From the NCBI RefSeq assembly GCF_038007305.1, contig NZ_JBBOWV010000001.1, positions 3,710,501-3,774,500 on the forward strand: a DNA stretch of 64,000 nt, in the 5' to 3' direction. Below, piece after piece: positions 8,096 through 17,524 of the stretch. The notes beneath the pieces were generated by a model, which made no database searches, was not told where the DNA came from, and was given only the letters and a program-made list of their open reading frames with translations. Made by a program: the position numbers and the translations under genes. This stretch comes from Solibacillus sp. FSL W7-1436 (GTDB lineage Bacteria > Bacillota > Bacilli > Bacillales_A > Planococcaceae). The stretch's first letter is position 1; every line of letters begins with the position of its first letter.

Positions 8096-8749
8096 TTAAT
8101 TTAAATCAAATAGCTGTCCTTTAATAAAGTAGGCTGTCGATTCCGCCATATTGGTAATATGGTCGGCCGCACGTTCAACAAAGCGGTTGATGAATAATAA
8201 TTGCAATGTTTGCTCGATCTCTTGAGGGCTTTCTTTTAAATACTCCGTTAAAAGTGCATAATTTTCATGATTATTGCGATCTACGATATCATCAAGCTCG
8301 CCAACTTCTTTTGCCAATGCGATATCCGCATCGATAAATGCCTTCATTGATTTTTTCAGCATATCCATCGCAACATTTTTCATTGCAACTAATGATGTTC
8401 TGTCTAAAATCGTATCGGCTTTGCTGATGCGAATCGTTGCTTTTGCCGTATTTACCGCAAAGTCTGCAATTCGCTCGATATCCGAAGACATTTTAATAAC
8501 ACTGATAATTCGGCGCATGTCACGGGCTACCGGCTGCTCTTTCGCCATCAGCCAAATCGCCATTTGATTGATTTCATTTTCCAGATCATCAATGTAATTG
8601 TCCTCTTCAATAACATCCAGTGCCAACACCATATCCTGCTCCTGAAGGGCTTTAAATGCCTTCTCCATCGCAACAACCGTCATGTCGACCATTTCACCCA
8701 TCTTGTCCTGCAGTTCAAGCATGTTCTTTTCGAAATTTTCGCGAATCAT
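8096..8749 (-). CDS. phoU: phosphate transport system regulator PhoU
   Basis: Negative modulator of phosphate signalling that couples the Pst transporter to the Pho sensor kinase. It is 217 residues, all helical, with two PhoU repeats. Acidic metal-binding stretches are visible (EEDNYIDDLENEINQMA and GELDDIVDRNNHENY). AAGGGGG precedes the ATG. It directly follows pstB (15 bp) as last gene of the pst operon. Confidence 0.95.
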   Translation of the reverse strand: MIRENFEKNMLELQDKMGEMVDMTVVAMEKAFKALQEQDMVLALDVIEEDNYIDDLENEINQMAIWLMAKEQPVARDMRRIISVIKMSSDIERIADFAVNTAKATIRISKADTILDRTSLVAMKNVAMDMLKKSMKAFIDADIALAKEVGELDDIVDRNNHENYALLTEYLKESPQEIEQTLQLLFINRFVERAADHITNMAESTAYFIKGQLFDLN

Positions 8750-8764
8750 TCCAAAATCCCCCTT

Positions 8765-9577
8765 TTATCCGAATCGTCCTGTTACATAATCTTCTGTACG
8801 CTCATCTTTCGGCGTTGAAAAAATAACATTTGTATCATCATATTCGATGACTTCCCCATTTAAGAAGAATGCCGTCTTATCGCTAATACGTGCTGCTTGT
8901 TGCATGTTGTGCGTTACAATAACAATTGTATAGTCTTTTTTCATTTGTGTAATCAGTTCTTCTACCTTCAATGTAGAAATCGGATCAAGTGCCGAAGTCG
9001 GCTCATCCATTAAAATAACATCCGGCTTCATTGCGATTGCTCGTGCGATACAAATACGTTGCTGCTGACCACCTGAAAGACCTAATGCTGATGACTTCAG
9101 ACGATCTTTTACTTCATCCCAGATCGCCGCACCGCGTAAAGACTCTTCTACAATTTCATTGAGGATTTTTTTGTTTTTGATTCCCTGCATACGTGGACCA
9201 TAGGCAACATTGTCATAGATGCTCATCGGGAACAGATTCGACTTTTGGAATACCATCCCGACTCTTGTACGAAGTCTGATAACATCGCTTGATTCATATA
9301 CATTTTCACCGTCAATATGAATGTTCCCGATAACACGTACACCGTCGATCAGATCGTTCATACGGTTTAGTGTACGTAAAAACGTTGATTTACCGCAGCC
9401 TGAAGGACCGATTAATGCCGTTACTTCTTTTTCTTTAATGTCCAGATTTACATTGAACAACGCTTGTTTTTCACCATAATACAAATTTAAATCATTTACT
9501 TTAATTTTTGTTGGTAAAGCGCCAGTAGAAGTCGTCGTTGATTTAAAAATTGATGCTTCAGAAATAGTCATAGTCAT
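8765..9577 (-). CDS. pstB: phosphate ABC transporter ATP-binding protein
   Basis: ATPase that powers high-affinity phosphate import through PstA/PstC. It is 270 residues with Walker [10 protein letters not shown], signature LSGGQQQR, Walker [13 protein letters not shown] and switch His in VTHNM. A 23-residue N-terminal extension precedes the ABC fold. It is coupled to pstA (16 bp) and phoU (15 bp). Confidence 0.97.
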   Translation of the reverse strand: MTMTISEASIFKSTTTSTGALPTKIKVNDLNLYYGEKQALFNVNLDIKEKEVTALIGPSGCGKSTFLRTLNRMNDLIDGVRVIGNIHIDGENVYESSDVIRLRTRVGMVFQKSNLFPMSIYDNVAYGPRMQGIKNKKILNEIVEESLRGAAIWDEVKDRLKSSALGLSGGQQQRICIARAIAMKPDVILMDEPTSALDPISTLKVEELITQMKKDYTIVIVTHNMQQAARISDKTAFFLNGEVIEYDDTNVIFSTPKDERTEDYVTGRFG

Positions 9578-9593
9578 ATAGGTTTCGCTCCTT

Positions 9594-10418
9594 TTAATAG
9601 TCCGCTTTGTTTAATTTTTTCGAGATATATGTTGCCGTTAAATTCAGTACTAAAATAATGACGATTAACACAATTCCGATTGCTGCTGCAAGTCCGATAT
9701 CGCCGGCTTCCTGTGTTACTAAATACGAGTGAACCGTCAGTGTGCGGGCAGATGAGAAGATACTTGACGGCATTGCCGCCACTGTCCCTGCAGTCAGGAA
9801 AATCGCCGCCGATTCACCGACAATACGGCCGATCGATAAGATGATCCCGGATAAGATTCCCGGCATTGCACTTGGCAAAATCACTTTGATTAATGTTTGC
9901 AATTTCGTTGTCCCTAATGCCAGCGACCCTTCACGGTATGTTGCCGGCACTGTTTTCAATGCTTCTTCCGTTGTACGAATGATGACCGGTAATACGATAA
10001 TCGTTAATGTTAATGATGCTGCAATAATCGACATCCCCAGCTTTAAAATTGCTACAAAGAATACGGCACCGAATAAACCGTAAATAATTGATGGAATTCC
10101 TGTTAAACTTTCCGTTGCATAACGAATGATGCGTACAAGACGTCCTTGCTTTGCATACTCGTGTAAATAAACTGCTGCCAGAATTCCGATTGGTGTTGCG
10201 ATTAATAGTGAAATGACAATCGTTAAAATCGTTGTGACGATCATCGGGAATATCCCGCCGCCACCTGTCGGAGAATAATCACCGAATATGAAATCAAAAC
10301 TGATATATGAAAAACCTTTATAGAAAATATAGCCGACGATTACAACCAATACGGCTACCGATACGAATGCGGAACCCCAAAGTAAGCCGCGAAACATATT
10401 ATCTTTAAATTGTCGCAT
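9594..10418 (-). CDS. pstA: phosphate ABC transporter permease PstA
   Basis: Inner permease subunit of the Pst phosphate importer. It is 274 residues with six hydrophobic segments. The cytoplasmic coupling (EAA) loop is visible as [20 protein letters not shown]. The gene starts 1 bp after the pstC stop, so the two are translationally coupled. It pairs with PstC to form the channel. Confidence 0.95.
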   Translation of the reverse strand: MRQFKDNMFRGLLWGSAFVSVAVLVVIVGYIFYKGFSYISFDFIFGDYSPTGGGGIFPMIVTTILTIVISLLIATPIGILAAVYLHEYAKQGRLVRIIRYATESLTGIPSIIYGLFGAVFFVAILKLGMSIIAASLTLTIIVLPVIIRTTEEALKTVPATYREGSLALGTTKLQTLIKVILPSAMPGILSGIILSIGRIVGESAAIFLTAGTVAAMPSSIFSSARTLTVHSYLVTQEAGDIGLAAAIGIVLIVIILVLNLTATYISKKLNKADY

Positions 10419-10419
10419 G

Positions 10420-11334
10420 TTACTGAGCTCCCTTCGCTGTAATACGTGCTAATACAAAGTTTAAAATTAAGATGAATGAGAATAAAACAATCCCTGTTGC
10501 AAACAGCATTTCCTGATGTGTTCCTGCCGCATAGCCCATTTCAAGTGCAATGTTTGTCGTCAATGGACGCACACTGTCTGTCAGGCTTGTCGGGATGATC
10601 AGTGAGTTACCTGCAACTAAAATGACGGCCATCGTTTCGCCTAATGCACGACCTAATCCAAGAACGATTGCTGCCATAATACCTGATTTTGCAGCCGGTA
10701 CAACTACTTTAAAGATTGTCCCGATTTGCGAAACACCTAAAGCAAGCGAACCTTCACGATATGTTTTCGGCACTGCGCGGATCGCTGTCTCGGCAACTGT
10801 GACAATTGTCGGTAACATCATGATCGCCAGTACTAAAATGACGGCGATTAAACTTTGTCCACGTGCTAATCCCAGATTATCCTGTAAAAATGGAACGATG
10901 ATCGCTAAACCGAATACACCGTATAATACAGATGGAATACCAGCCAATAGCTGAATTGCCGGTGATACGATTTTCGCTACTGATTTTGGTGCAATCTCCG
11001 CCAGGAAAATGGCTGTTAATAACCCGATTGGTACGCCGATCACAAGTGCTCCGATCGTTGCGTAGATTGATGCAACAATCATCGGGAAAATACCGAATTT
11101 ATCTTCCGATGGTACCCAATCACTGCCAAAAAGGAAGTCGAAAAAGCTATAGCCGCCAGTTACGAATGGGTTTGCACCTTTATAAAATACGAATCCTACG
11201 ATCAGCAGTAAGCTCACTACCGATAGAAGCGCACATGCTAAAAAGATTTTCGATGATAAGCTTTCTAAAAAGTATTTTCGTTTATTGCCTTTGCTTATTT
11301 GCTGTTCTACTTCGTTTCTGTTTTGTGTGTTCAC
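10420..11334 (-). CDS. pstC: phosphate ABC transporter permease PstC
   Basis: Second permease subunit of the Pst importer, 304 residues. It has a hydrophilic N-terminus, six membrane segments and the EAA loop [20 protein letters not shown], nearly identical to that of PstA. The GTG at 11334 is chosen because CTGGAGG lies directly before it; an in-frame GTG 18 nt earlier lacks a site. It follows pstS by 21 bp. Confidence 0.94.
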   Translation of the reverse strand: MNTQNRNEVEQQISKGNKRKYFLESLSSKIFLACALLSVVSLLLIVGFVFYKGANPFVTGGYSFFDFLFGSDWVPSEDKFGIFPMIVASIYATIGALVIGVPIGLLTAIFLAEIAPKSVAKIVSPAIQLLAGIPSVLYGVFGLAIIVPFLQDNLGLARGQSLIAVILVLAIMMLPTIVTVAETAIRAVPKTYREGSLALGVSQIGTIFKVVVPAAKSGIMAAIVLGLGRALGETMAVILVAGNSLIIPTSLTDSVRPLTTNIALEMGYAAGTHQEMLFATGIVLFSFILILNFVLARITAKGAQ

Positions 11335-11355
11335 AAATTTATCCTCCAGCACTAA

Positions 11356-12186
11356 TTATTTCGTTAATGGAATCGCTCCTGCTTCTTCCACAATTTTTTG
11401 TCCGTCAGCAGTTAAAATGTATTCCATAAACTTTGTTGCTGCTTCCGGTACGCTTTCTTTATAAACGAATAGGAATGGACGAGATAATTTATATTTACCT
11501 TCCAATACATTGCCCGCTTCTGCCTTTACGCCATTAATGTCCATCGCTGAAACCGTTTCATCGATATATTCGAATGAGATGAACCCTACCGCATGTTTGT
11601 TCATTGCAACCGTTGTTTTAATATTTCCGTTTCCGCTTGCTACGATTGCATTACGAATCAGTTGTCCTGATTCATAGCCGACGATTTCCTGGAATGCATC
11701 GCGTGAACCGGATCCGTCTTCACGTGAAACAACGACGATTTCCATATCTTTTCCGCCAACTTCTTTCCAGTTGGTGATTTCGCCTGTGAAGATTTGTTTC
11801 ACTTGTTCCATCGTTAAATCTTTAACCGGGTTTGATGGATGTGCCACAACTACAATCCCGTCATAAGCAATGACCAACTCCTGAATACCGGAGTCGATTT
11901 CTTCCTGCTTCAAATCACGTGATGACATCCCGATTTGTGAGACATCGTTGATCGCATTTGTAATTCCTGCTGATGAACCGATTTGATTTATTTCAATTTT
12001 TACGTCTTCTGTGTCTTCATATTTTGCTGCTAATTTCTCTGCTAAAGGCCCAACTGATGTAGAACCTGAAATCGTTACTAAGTCTCCGCCGCCAGATGAG
12101 GACTCCGCAGAATCTTCATTACTGCAAGCTGCTAATACTACCATTAGAATTGTTAACCCAATGAAGTAACATGTTTTTTTCAACAT
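11356..12186 (-). CDS. pstS: phosphate-binding lipoprotein PstS
   Basis: Extracellular phosphate receptor that delivers phosphate to PstCA. It is 276 residues with a lipoprotein signal ending in VVLAAC (Cys21). Phosphate-binding loops appear as ISGSTSVGPLAEKL, IGMSSRDLK and SREDGSGSRDAF. GGAGGAG precedes the ATG. It is the first gene of the operon, with a PHO box 70-96 bp upstream. Confidence 0.95.
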   Translation of the reverse strand: MLKKTCYFIGLTILMVVLAACSNEDSAESSSGGGDLVTISGSTSVGPLAEKLAAKYEDTEDVKIEINQIGSSAGITNAINDVSQIGMSSRDLKQEEIDSGIQELVIAYDGIVVVAHPSNPVKDLTMEQVKQIFTGEITNWKEVGGKDMEIVVVSREDGSGSRDAFQEIVGYESGQLIRNAIVASGNGNIKTTVAMNKHAVGFISFEYIDETVSAMDINGVKAEAGNVLEGKYKLSRPFLFVYKESVPEAATKFMEYILTADGQKIVEEAGAIPLTK

Positions 12187-12254
12187 ACTTCACTCCTCCA
12201 TCAACATGAATGTTTTCTATCTGCTTTAACAATACATTCATATAATTAATGTCA

Positions 12255-12282
12255 TGTATTAAACTTGTAAACCTTATGTAAA
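12255..12282 (-). promoter_or_regulatory. PhoP-binding PHO box of the pst operon
   Basis: On the minus strand three hexamers TTTACA, TTTACA and AATACA occur at exactly 11-bp spacing (starting at 12282, 12271 and 12260), matching the known PhoP repeat TT(A/T/C)ACA in Bacilli. A fourth TTTACA lies 32 bp further upstream (12314-12309). The position fits activation of pstS. Confidence 0.85.
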
Positions 12283-12314
12283 TTATGAAGAAATGGTCTA
12301 TTTATTATGTAAAA

Positions 12315-12560
12315 TTATTCAGTTAAATCTGAAAATTTGAAATAAAAGGATTGAATTGTAAATATTTATGAGATTATTTAACATATAGGAGGGATTTTTA
12401 ACGAGGAATTTAATTATTTATTCATATATAAAAAGGAAATATGTCGATATTATGTTTAAATCTTTATTGAACAATGTAAGAAATGCAGAAAATAGACAAT
12501 TTGCAATGAAAATTTAGAAAAATCTATTTACATTTCATTTACAAAAGGCTGTTTTGTTTA
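12315..12560. other. AT-rich spacer between pst operon and trhO
   Basis: No open frame with a ribosome binding site, no repeat and no clear hairpin is seen. It probably only holds the upstream end of the PHO region. Confidence 0.5.
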
Positions 12561-12598
12561 CAAAAAAGAAAAATGCATCCCTATAAAGAGATGCATTT
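12561..12598 (-). terminator. terminator of trhO
   Basis: An AAATGCATC / GATGCATTT hairpin followed on the minus strand by TTTTTCTTTTTT. Confidence 0.9.
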
Positions 12599-12604
12599 AA
12601 AATT

Positions 12605-13561
12605 CTATTTTACTGCAGCTTCAGCTTCCAATAATTCAATCACTTGTTGTACTTGCTCTTCCGTTAAGTTATGACGGACGATATAACGATTGCGTTCATG
12701 TTTTGTACATTCAATCGTACAGCCACCTAAATGCTTCGCTTCGTTCTCCTCTGATGCAATGATTTGCTCATTACATTCAGGGTTTGCACAATTAATATAG
12801 CGTTCACATGGTGTTCCATCAAAGTGGTCACGACCAACAATCACGTGTTCCACCTGGTTGATCGGCACTGTCAGACGCTCATCAAATACGTACATTTGAC
12901 CATCCCAAAGCTGACCTTTAGCAACCGGGTCTTTACCGTATGTCGCAACGCCGCCATGTAATTGACCAACATCACCGAAACCTTCACGCTTCATCCAACC
13001 TGAGAATTTTTCACAGCGGATTCCGCCTGTACAATAAGTTAATACATTTTTACCTTCGAATAATTCACGGTTTTCGCGTACCCATTGCGGTGTATCGCGG
13101 AAATTCTTTACTTCTGGACGAATTGCGCCACGGAAGTGACCGACATCATATTCATATGTGTTTCGTACATCTAGTACGACTGTGTTTTCATCTTGCATTT
13201 CTTCCAGGAATTGCTCAGGAGATAAATAGCGGCCTGTCAATTCATGCGGGTTCACATCTTCTTCCAAGCCTAAGTGTACAAGCTCTGGACGTGGACGTAC
13301 ATGCATTTTTTTGAACGCATGACCTTCTGCTGGATCAATTTTGAAAACAATCCCTTTGAACAATGGATGTGCTTCCATCATATCTATATAGCTTTGTGTT
13401 TGCTCAATCGTACCTGAAACCGTACCATTAATTCCTTCACGGGCAACTAAAATACGACCTTTTAAACCCATTTCCTTACATGCAGCTAAATGCTCTTCTG
13501 AAAAAGCAGCTGGATCTTCAATCGTTGTGTAATGATAATACAATAATACTTGATAATTCAT
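12605..13561 (-). CDS. trhO: tRNA uridine(34) hydroxylase, rhodanese family
   Basis: Oxygen-dependent hydroxylation of U34 in tRNAs reading NNU/NNA-type codons, giving 5-hydroxyuridine for wobble modification. It is 318 residues. The N-terminal domain is acylphosphatase-like (about 1-95); the rhodanese domain (about 115-215) has catalytic Cys177 in [18 protein letters not shown]; the C-terminal Cys-rich part [15 protein letters not shown] is probably metal binding. The ATG at 13561 follows AGGTG. B. subtilis YbfQ is the equivalent. It is monocistronic with its own terminator. Confidence 0.92.
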   Translation of the reverse strand: MNYQVLLYYHYTTIEDPAAFSEEHLAACKEMGLKGRILVAREGINGTVSGTIEQTQSYIDMMEAHPLFKGIVFKIDPAEGHAFKKMHVRPRPELVHLGLEEDVNPHELTGRYLSPEQFLEEMQDENTVVLDVRNTYEYDVGHFRGAIRPEVKNFRDTPQWVRENRELFEGKNVLTYCTGGIRCEKFSGWMKREGFGDVGQLHGGVATYGKDPVAKGQLWDGQMYVFDERLTVPINQVEHVIVGRDHFDGTPCERYINCANPECNEQIIASEENEAKHLGGCTIECTKHERNRYIVRHNLTEEQVQQVIELLEAEAAVK

Positions 13562-13746
13562 TTTTTTCACCTATCATTCAATATATTTGCAGGATATACC
13601 TGATAGTTTAAAACTACCTTACAATGATACGTGATTTCCGGTAAAATTGCCATCATTAAATTAGAAGGAGGTTTTTAGAAATTATTACCTATTCTAATTA
13701 ACATTAGTATAATAGATGAAATGTTAATTAGAATGGAGGAATTTTT

Positions 13747-13896
13747 GTGGGCTTATTAATTTTTGCAGTACTAATAATCATTACCTTTACTGCATTGGCA
13801 ATTGAAAGAATCCTAAAAGATATACAATCACAGAACAAGGAAATCATTGAACTATTATCAAAAGCTGATGACGATCAGAATAATAGAGTGCAGTAG
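13747..13896 (+). CDS. small single-pass membrane peptide (49 residues)
   Basis: GTG start at 13747 preceded by GGAGGA. Residues 2-19 are a hydrophobic helix (GLLIFAVLIIITFTALAI), followed by a charged tail with coiled-coil character (ERILKDIQSQNKEIIELL). The layout resembles many small membrane-anchored peptides of Bacillales. The function is not recognised. The frame is too short for routine gene callers, but its start site is good. The 3' end overlaps a VOC-like remnant on the other strand. Confidence 0.65.
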   Translation: MGLLIFAVLIIITFTALAIERILKDIQSQNKEIIELLSKADDDQNNRVQ

Positions 13897-13997
13897 TATT
13901 GAATCATCTCTACTCTATTTCCGAAAGGGTCTTTAAGCTCAAACCGTTCATAATCAGGGATAGGTACGGAGTTCAAAATCTCAATATCATTTTCCAT
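13875..13997 (-). pseudogene. remnant of a VOC/glyoxalase-superfamily protein
   Basis: A 40-residue frame ending in ERFELKDPFGNRVEMIQY, the characteristic C-terminal strand of vicinal-oxygen-chelate proteins (the RDPFGN-E motif with its metal-ligand glutamate). The other about 80-100 residues of a VOC domain are absent upstream. An ATG with GGAGG precedes it, but a 40-residue product cannot form the fold, so decay or deletion is most likely. Confidence 0.55.
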
Positions 13998-14293
13998 AGT
14001 TTTCTATCCTCCCATAATTTTACTCTTTATAAGACATAAACAAAATGACAGGTTATTTATGTAAATCTATAACTTTTTCTTATCCTTCTTAAATGCTAGT
14101 TAAATTTTACAAATACTAGCACTTAGGGATTAGTTGTAAAATTTTTTCATTATTATCCTATTACTTAAATACCATTAAATTCAATTAAATGGTATTATAT
14201 GTATTGGAGTAGAAATACATTCTTAACCTACATAAAAGAGTGAGAGTAATGTTTTTGTACTAACTTAGAAGCATTTGCGGAAGGACATAACAT

Positions 14294-14953
14294 ATGACAA
14301 CAGAAGTTTCGATTTTACCTATTCAATCCGGTTTTTTAATTGACGATCGAATGATAACAGCAGAGGTTCTTCATGAGGAACCGCTCATTGTAAAGTTTTC
14401 GAATGTTTTAAGTGATGAGGAATGTCAGAATTTAATCGATTGTGCTTCTTCCCGTTTGAAAAGATCCAAACTGGCAAAAAAAGAAGTAAGTCCGATTCGT
14501 ACGAGCAGTGGTATGTTTTTTGAGGAAAATGAAAATCCGCTTATTTCAGTAATCGAAAAACGGATTAGCAGCCTGATGCACCTTCCTATCGAACATGCCG
14601 AGGGTCTGCAAGTTTTACATTACGAACCCGGTCAGGAATTTAAAGCTCACTTTGATTTCTTCGGTCCAAATCACCCTTCAAGCAGTAATAATCGCATCAG
14701 TACGTTAGTAGTCTACTTAAATGATGTAGAAGAAGGAGGCGTTACAACGTTTCCTAATTTGGGTATCGTAACTGTACCGGAAAGAGGTTCAGCAGTTTAC
14801 TTTGAATATTTCTATAATGATCAAAAAATAAATGAATTAACCCTTCATAGTGGTGAGCCCGTAATACGAGGCGAAAAATGGGTTGCTACCCAATGGATGC
14901 GGAAAAAACAAATCCGCGACGTTTTTAATCCTTTTCAAAAGAATTTATATTAA
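14294..14953 (+). CDS. 2OG-Fe(II) oxygenase, prolyl-4-hydroxylase-like
   Basis: 219-residue oxygenase of the P4H family, which hydroxylates prolyl residues using 2-oxoglutarate, O2 and Fe(II). The metal triad is His119/Asp121 (FKAHFDFF) and His185 (LTLHSGEPV), and Lys195 in GEKWVATQWM binds the 2OG carboxylate. The protein resembles the soluble P4H known from Bacillus anthracis; the native substrate is unknown. GGAAGG precedes the ATG. The 290 bp upstream are AT-rich and hold nothing else recognisable. It is followed by a DUF2071 gene 33 bp downstream. Confidence 0.85.
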   Translation: MTTEVSILPIQSGFLIDDRMITAEVLHEEPLIVKFSNVLSDEECQNLIDCASSRLKRSKLAKKEVSPIRTSSGMFFEENENPLISVIEKRISSLMHLPIEHAEGLQVLHYEPGQEFKAHFDFFGPNHPSSSNNRISTLVVYLNDVEEGGVTTFPNLGIVTVPERGSAVYFEYFYNDQKINELTLHSGEPVIRGEKWVATQWMRKKQIRDVFNPFQKNLY

Positions 14954-14986
14954 ATACGATAGATGTGAAGGAAGTGACGAACTATA

Positions 14987-15760
14987 ATGGAACTCCTAAA
15001 CACACAAGAAAATAAATGGGATGACAGTCATCGTCCTTGGCCGCTGCCAAATTTGCCTTGGGGGATGAAACAAACGTGGAGCGATCTGTTATTCGCCCAT
15101 TACCCGGTTAAATACGAGGTTTTGCGGAAGTTAGTTCCAAATGCAATGGAATTGGATACGTTCGACGGTGTGTGCTGGGTTGGGGTTGTTCCGTTTCGCA
15201 TGTCCGGTGTGAGACTTCGGGGATTGCCGCCAGTTCCCGGTACCGACGTATTTCCGGAACTTAATGTGCGTACCTATGTAACGATTGATGGAAAACCGGG
15301 CGTATACTTTTTCAGTTTGGATGCGGATAATTGGCCGGCAGTAAAAGGGGCCCGCACATTTTTCCATTTACCTTACCATTACGCTAAGATGGATATTAAA
15401 AACTTTGGGGATACCGTATTGTTTGAAAGCAAAAGACGTGATCAAACAGACATTGTTTTCGCAGCCCGTTATAAACCGGTCTCAGAACCATTTCTTGCGG
15501 TAAAAGGGAGCTTTGAAGAATGGATGGCCGAGCGTTACTGCTTCTACACATTAAATGCTTCAGATGTCCCGGTGCGCTGTGATATTTTGCACCATCCATG
15601 GATTTTACAACAAGCAGAAGGTGAAATCATTCTTAATACAATGTTGTCCAAGCAAGGGATTATTGTGGAAAATGACCAGCCGATCCTGCACTTCTCCAAA
15701 AAGATCGATGTCCGCGCATGGCCATTAGTAAATCCTGCTACCGGCCGATTACGTTTTTAA
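14987..15760 (+). CDS. DUF2071 (YqjF-type) protein
   Basis: 257 residues of the DUF2071 family, related in fold to acetoacetate decarboxylase. It contains characteristic segments PWGMKQTWSDLLFAHYPVK, CWVGVVPFRMSGVRLRG and ELNVRTYVT. Biochemical activity is unknown. GAAGGAAGTG lies upstream of the ATG. It probably shares a transcript with the preceding oxygenase and is followed by a terminator. Confidence 0.8.
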   Translation: MELLNTQENKWDDSHRPWPLPNLPWGMKQTWSDLLFAHYPVKYEVLRKLVPNAMELDTFDGVCWVGVVPFRMSGVRLRGLPPVPGTDVFPELNVRTYVTIDGKPGVYFFSLDADNWPAVKGARTFFHLPYHYAKMDIKNFGDTVLFESKRRDQTDIVFAARYKPVSEPFLAVKGSFEEWMAERYCFYTLNASDVPVRCDILHHPWILQQAEGEIILNTMLSKQGIIVENDQPILHFSKKIDVRAWPLVNPATGRLRF

Positions 15761-15778
15761 AGTGATAAAAGTCACCAC

Positions 15779-15815
15779 AAAAAGAACCCGTTTAAATATT
15801 AAATGGGTTCTTTTA
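15779..15815. terminator. bidirectional terminator
   Basis: An AAAGAACCC / GGGTTCTTT hairpin with flanking A and T runs between convergent genes. Confidence 0.85.
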
Positions 15816-15836
15816 ATTATTGCTCGATTATTTTTC

Positions 15837-16763
15837 CTAGTTCATATATTTGGTTTCGTGAGGGTCCCATCTGCATATCATCAATAACTGGTTTTCCTTC
15901 AGTTCTGCAGTAAGGCTTCCGTTCATTTTTTCCATTAAGCTTTTTGCAATAGATAAACCAAGTCCTGTACCTTTTCCCTTTCTAGATTGATCCACTTTAT
16001 AAAAACGGTCAAACAGGAAAAAAAGATCTTCTGTTTTTAATTGAGAAGCGGGATTGCTGATTATAAGCTCGACAGATGACAAGGTACTTCTAAGCGTAAT
16101 TGTTACATTGCCAGTGGAATGTTTTAAAGCGTTTGTAATTAAATTTTCTATTACCCTCTTTACTGCAGAAGAATCGGCCTTTACAATAATTTCCTGCTCA
16201 GGAATATGAATGGTCGGCTCGATATTCCTTCGATTGAATTCTTCATAAAATCCAACCAAGACTTCCAAAACCAAATCATTTAATTGAACGGATTCCACCT
16301 TTAACGGATAATCTGCCGACTCAATTACGGTCAGCTCAAAAAACTCTTCCAGTAACACTTTTAGTCGCAACGCTCCATTTTTCACAATCAAAATATACTC
16401 TCTTCTTTTTTCAGATGGGGTATTATCATCCTCCAAAAATTGAATATACCCCAATATTGAAGTCATCGGTGTACGAATATCATGTGAGATATTTGAAATT
16501 GCCTGCTTTAATTCATTTTCTGTACGTCTTTTTTGTGCATCGGCTTTCTTTGTCTCGTCAATCTGAACATTAATTTCCTCGGCCAGTTTCTCTAAATCGT
16601 TATCGAAAAAAGCAAGACTGATTTTCCTATCTATACCGAGAGTGCTTCTCTCCTGTAATTGTTCAGTAACACGACGTATTTCTTTTTTCAGAAATAGAAA
16701 ACGGATGAGGATCATTACTGTGATTAATACAGAAATTATCGCCACATAAATCATTTTCCTCAC
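15837..16763 (-). CDS. sensor histidine kinase of an ABC-transporter cassette
   Basis: 308 residues: one N-terminal membrane helix (about 5-24), a coiled linker, and a HisKA domain with His94 in ISNISHDIRTPMTS. The HATPase domain has an N box (VIENLITNALKHS), a degenerate G1 and GKGTGLGLSIAKS as G2. The minimal sensor with no extracellular domain fits kinases that detect drugs via a partner ABC transporter. The start may be the ATG 9 nt downstream. It is the last gene after response regulator, ATPase and permease. Confidence 0.85.
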   Translation of the reverse strand: MRKMIYVAIISVLITVMILIRFLFLKKEIRRVTEQLQERSTLGIDRKISLAFFDNDLEKLAEEINVQIDETKKADAQKRRTENELKQAISNISHDIRTPMTSILGYIQFLEDDNTPSEKRREYILIVKNGALRLKVLLEEFFELTVIESADYPLKVESVQLNDLVLEVLVGFYEEFNRRNIEPTIHIPEQEIIVKADSSAVKRVIENLITNALKHSTGNVTITLRSTLSSVELIISNPASQLKTEDLFFLFDRFYKVDQSRKGKGTGLGLSIAKSLMEKMNGSLTAELKENQLLMICRWDPHETKYMN

Positions 16764-16774
16764 CCGCCCTTCAT

Positions 16775-17524
16775 TTATTTTATTTCTTTTTTATAAAATA
16801 AGATGCTCCCTAAAATTCCGAAAGCTGTAAAAGTAATAACAGGAACTGCAATCAGTTTCACCATTTCAGCACTGTGAATAGTATCGTAATTGACAATATC
16901 CAAGAATAACTTAAATACAGAATAGTTGAAAATGACTTCAAATATTGGGGATACACTGCTCAATAAATATAAAGCACTATCAAAAATAATGAAGAAGATC
17001 AGCATGAAGCCGATTGCCTTACCGCTATCCGTAAAGATTGTGGCAAACAAAGCCATCATTGATGCAAATGCGATTGCATAAAGAATCGTCAATCCGATTG
17101 TTCCTATAAAGTACCCGAACTCCGGCATCCCATTGAAATTCAAGGCAACCGAGGCAGCTCCCGTAAAAATAACAGGAAATATCAATGAGATTAAAACCGT
17201 ACCAATGGAGTAGATGATCAACTTTGCAAAATAAAGGTGGAACCTGCTATTTCCTGAAGCAGCAATCGTTTTCATCGTACCGATTGAATATTCGCTGGAT
17301 ATAAAGAAGCCGGCTAATATACATGGAACAAGTCTTATAACATAATTGTTTCCCTGCAGGATTGTATTTTGATAAAAATCCATCACTTTAATTGAATCGG
17401 CTCCGTCATCAAATACAATTAACAACGGATAAAAAAGACTAACAGCAGTCAGAATGATGATCAAAGTCCATAGCGAACGGTCTTTCTTCAATTTAAACCA
17501 TTCAGCTTTCATTAAATTATCCAT
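16775..17524 (-). CDS. ABC transporter permease
   Basis: 249 residues with six hydrophobic segments, of the ABC-2/BcrB-like type common in bacitracin and lantibiotic immunity transporters. ATG at 17524 has GGGGG 7 nt upstream and overlaps the ATPase stop by 8 bp. The N-terminus MDNLMKAEWFKLKKDRS is typical for permeases of this class. Function as drug or peptide efflux is inferred from the cassette. Confidence 0.8.
   Translation of the reverse strand: MDNLMKAEWFKLKKDRSLWTLIIILTAVSLFYPLLIVFDDGADSIKVMDFYQNTILQGNNYVIRLVPCILAGFFISSEYSIGTMKTIAASGNSRFHLYFAKLIIYSIGTVLISLIFPVIFTGAASVALNFNGMPEFGYFIGTIGLTILYAIAFASMMALFATIFTDSGKAIGFMLIFFIIFDSALYLLSSVSPIFEVIFNYSVFKLFLDIVNYDTIHSAEMVKLIAVPVITFTAFGILGSILFYKKEIK

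Noticed and set aside
12527-12562. Plus-strand TTTACA repeats (two at 11 bp, one at 19 bp) as a second PHO box
   Set aside because: No plus-strand gene lies downstream and the third spacing is out of register.
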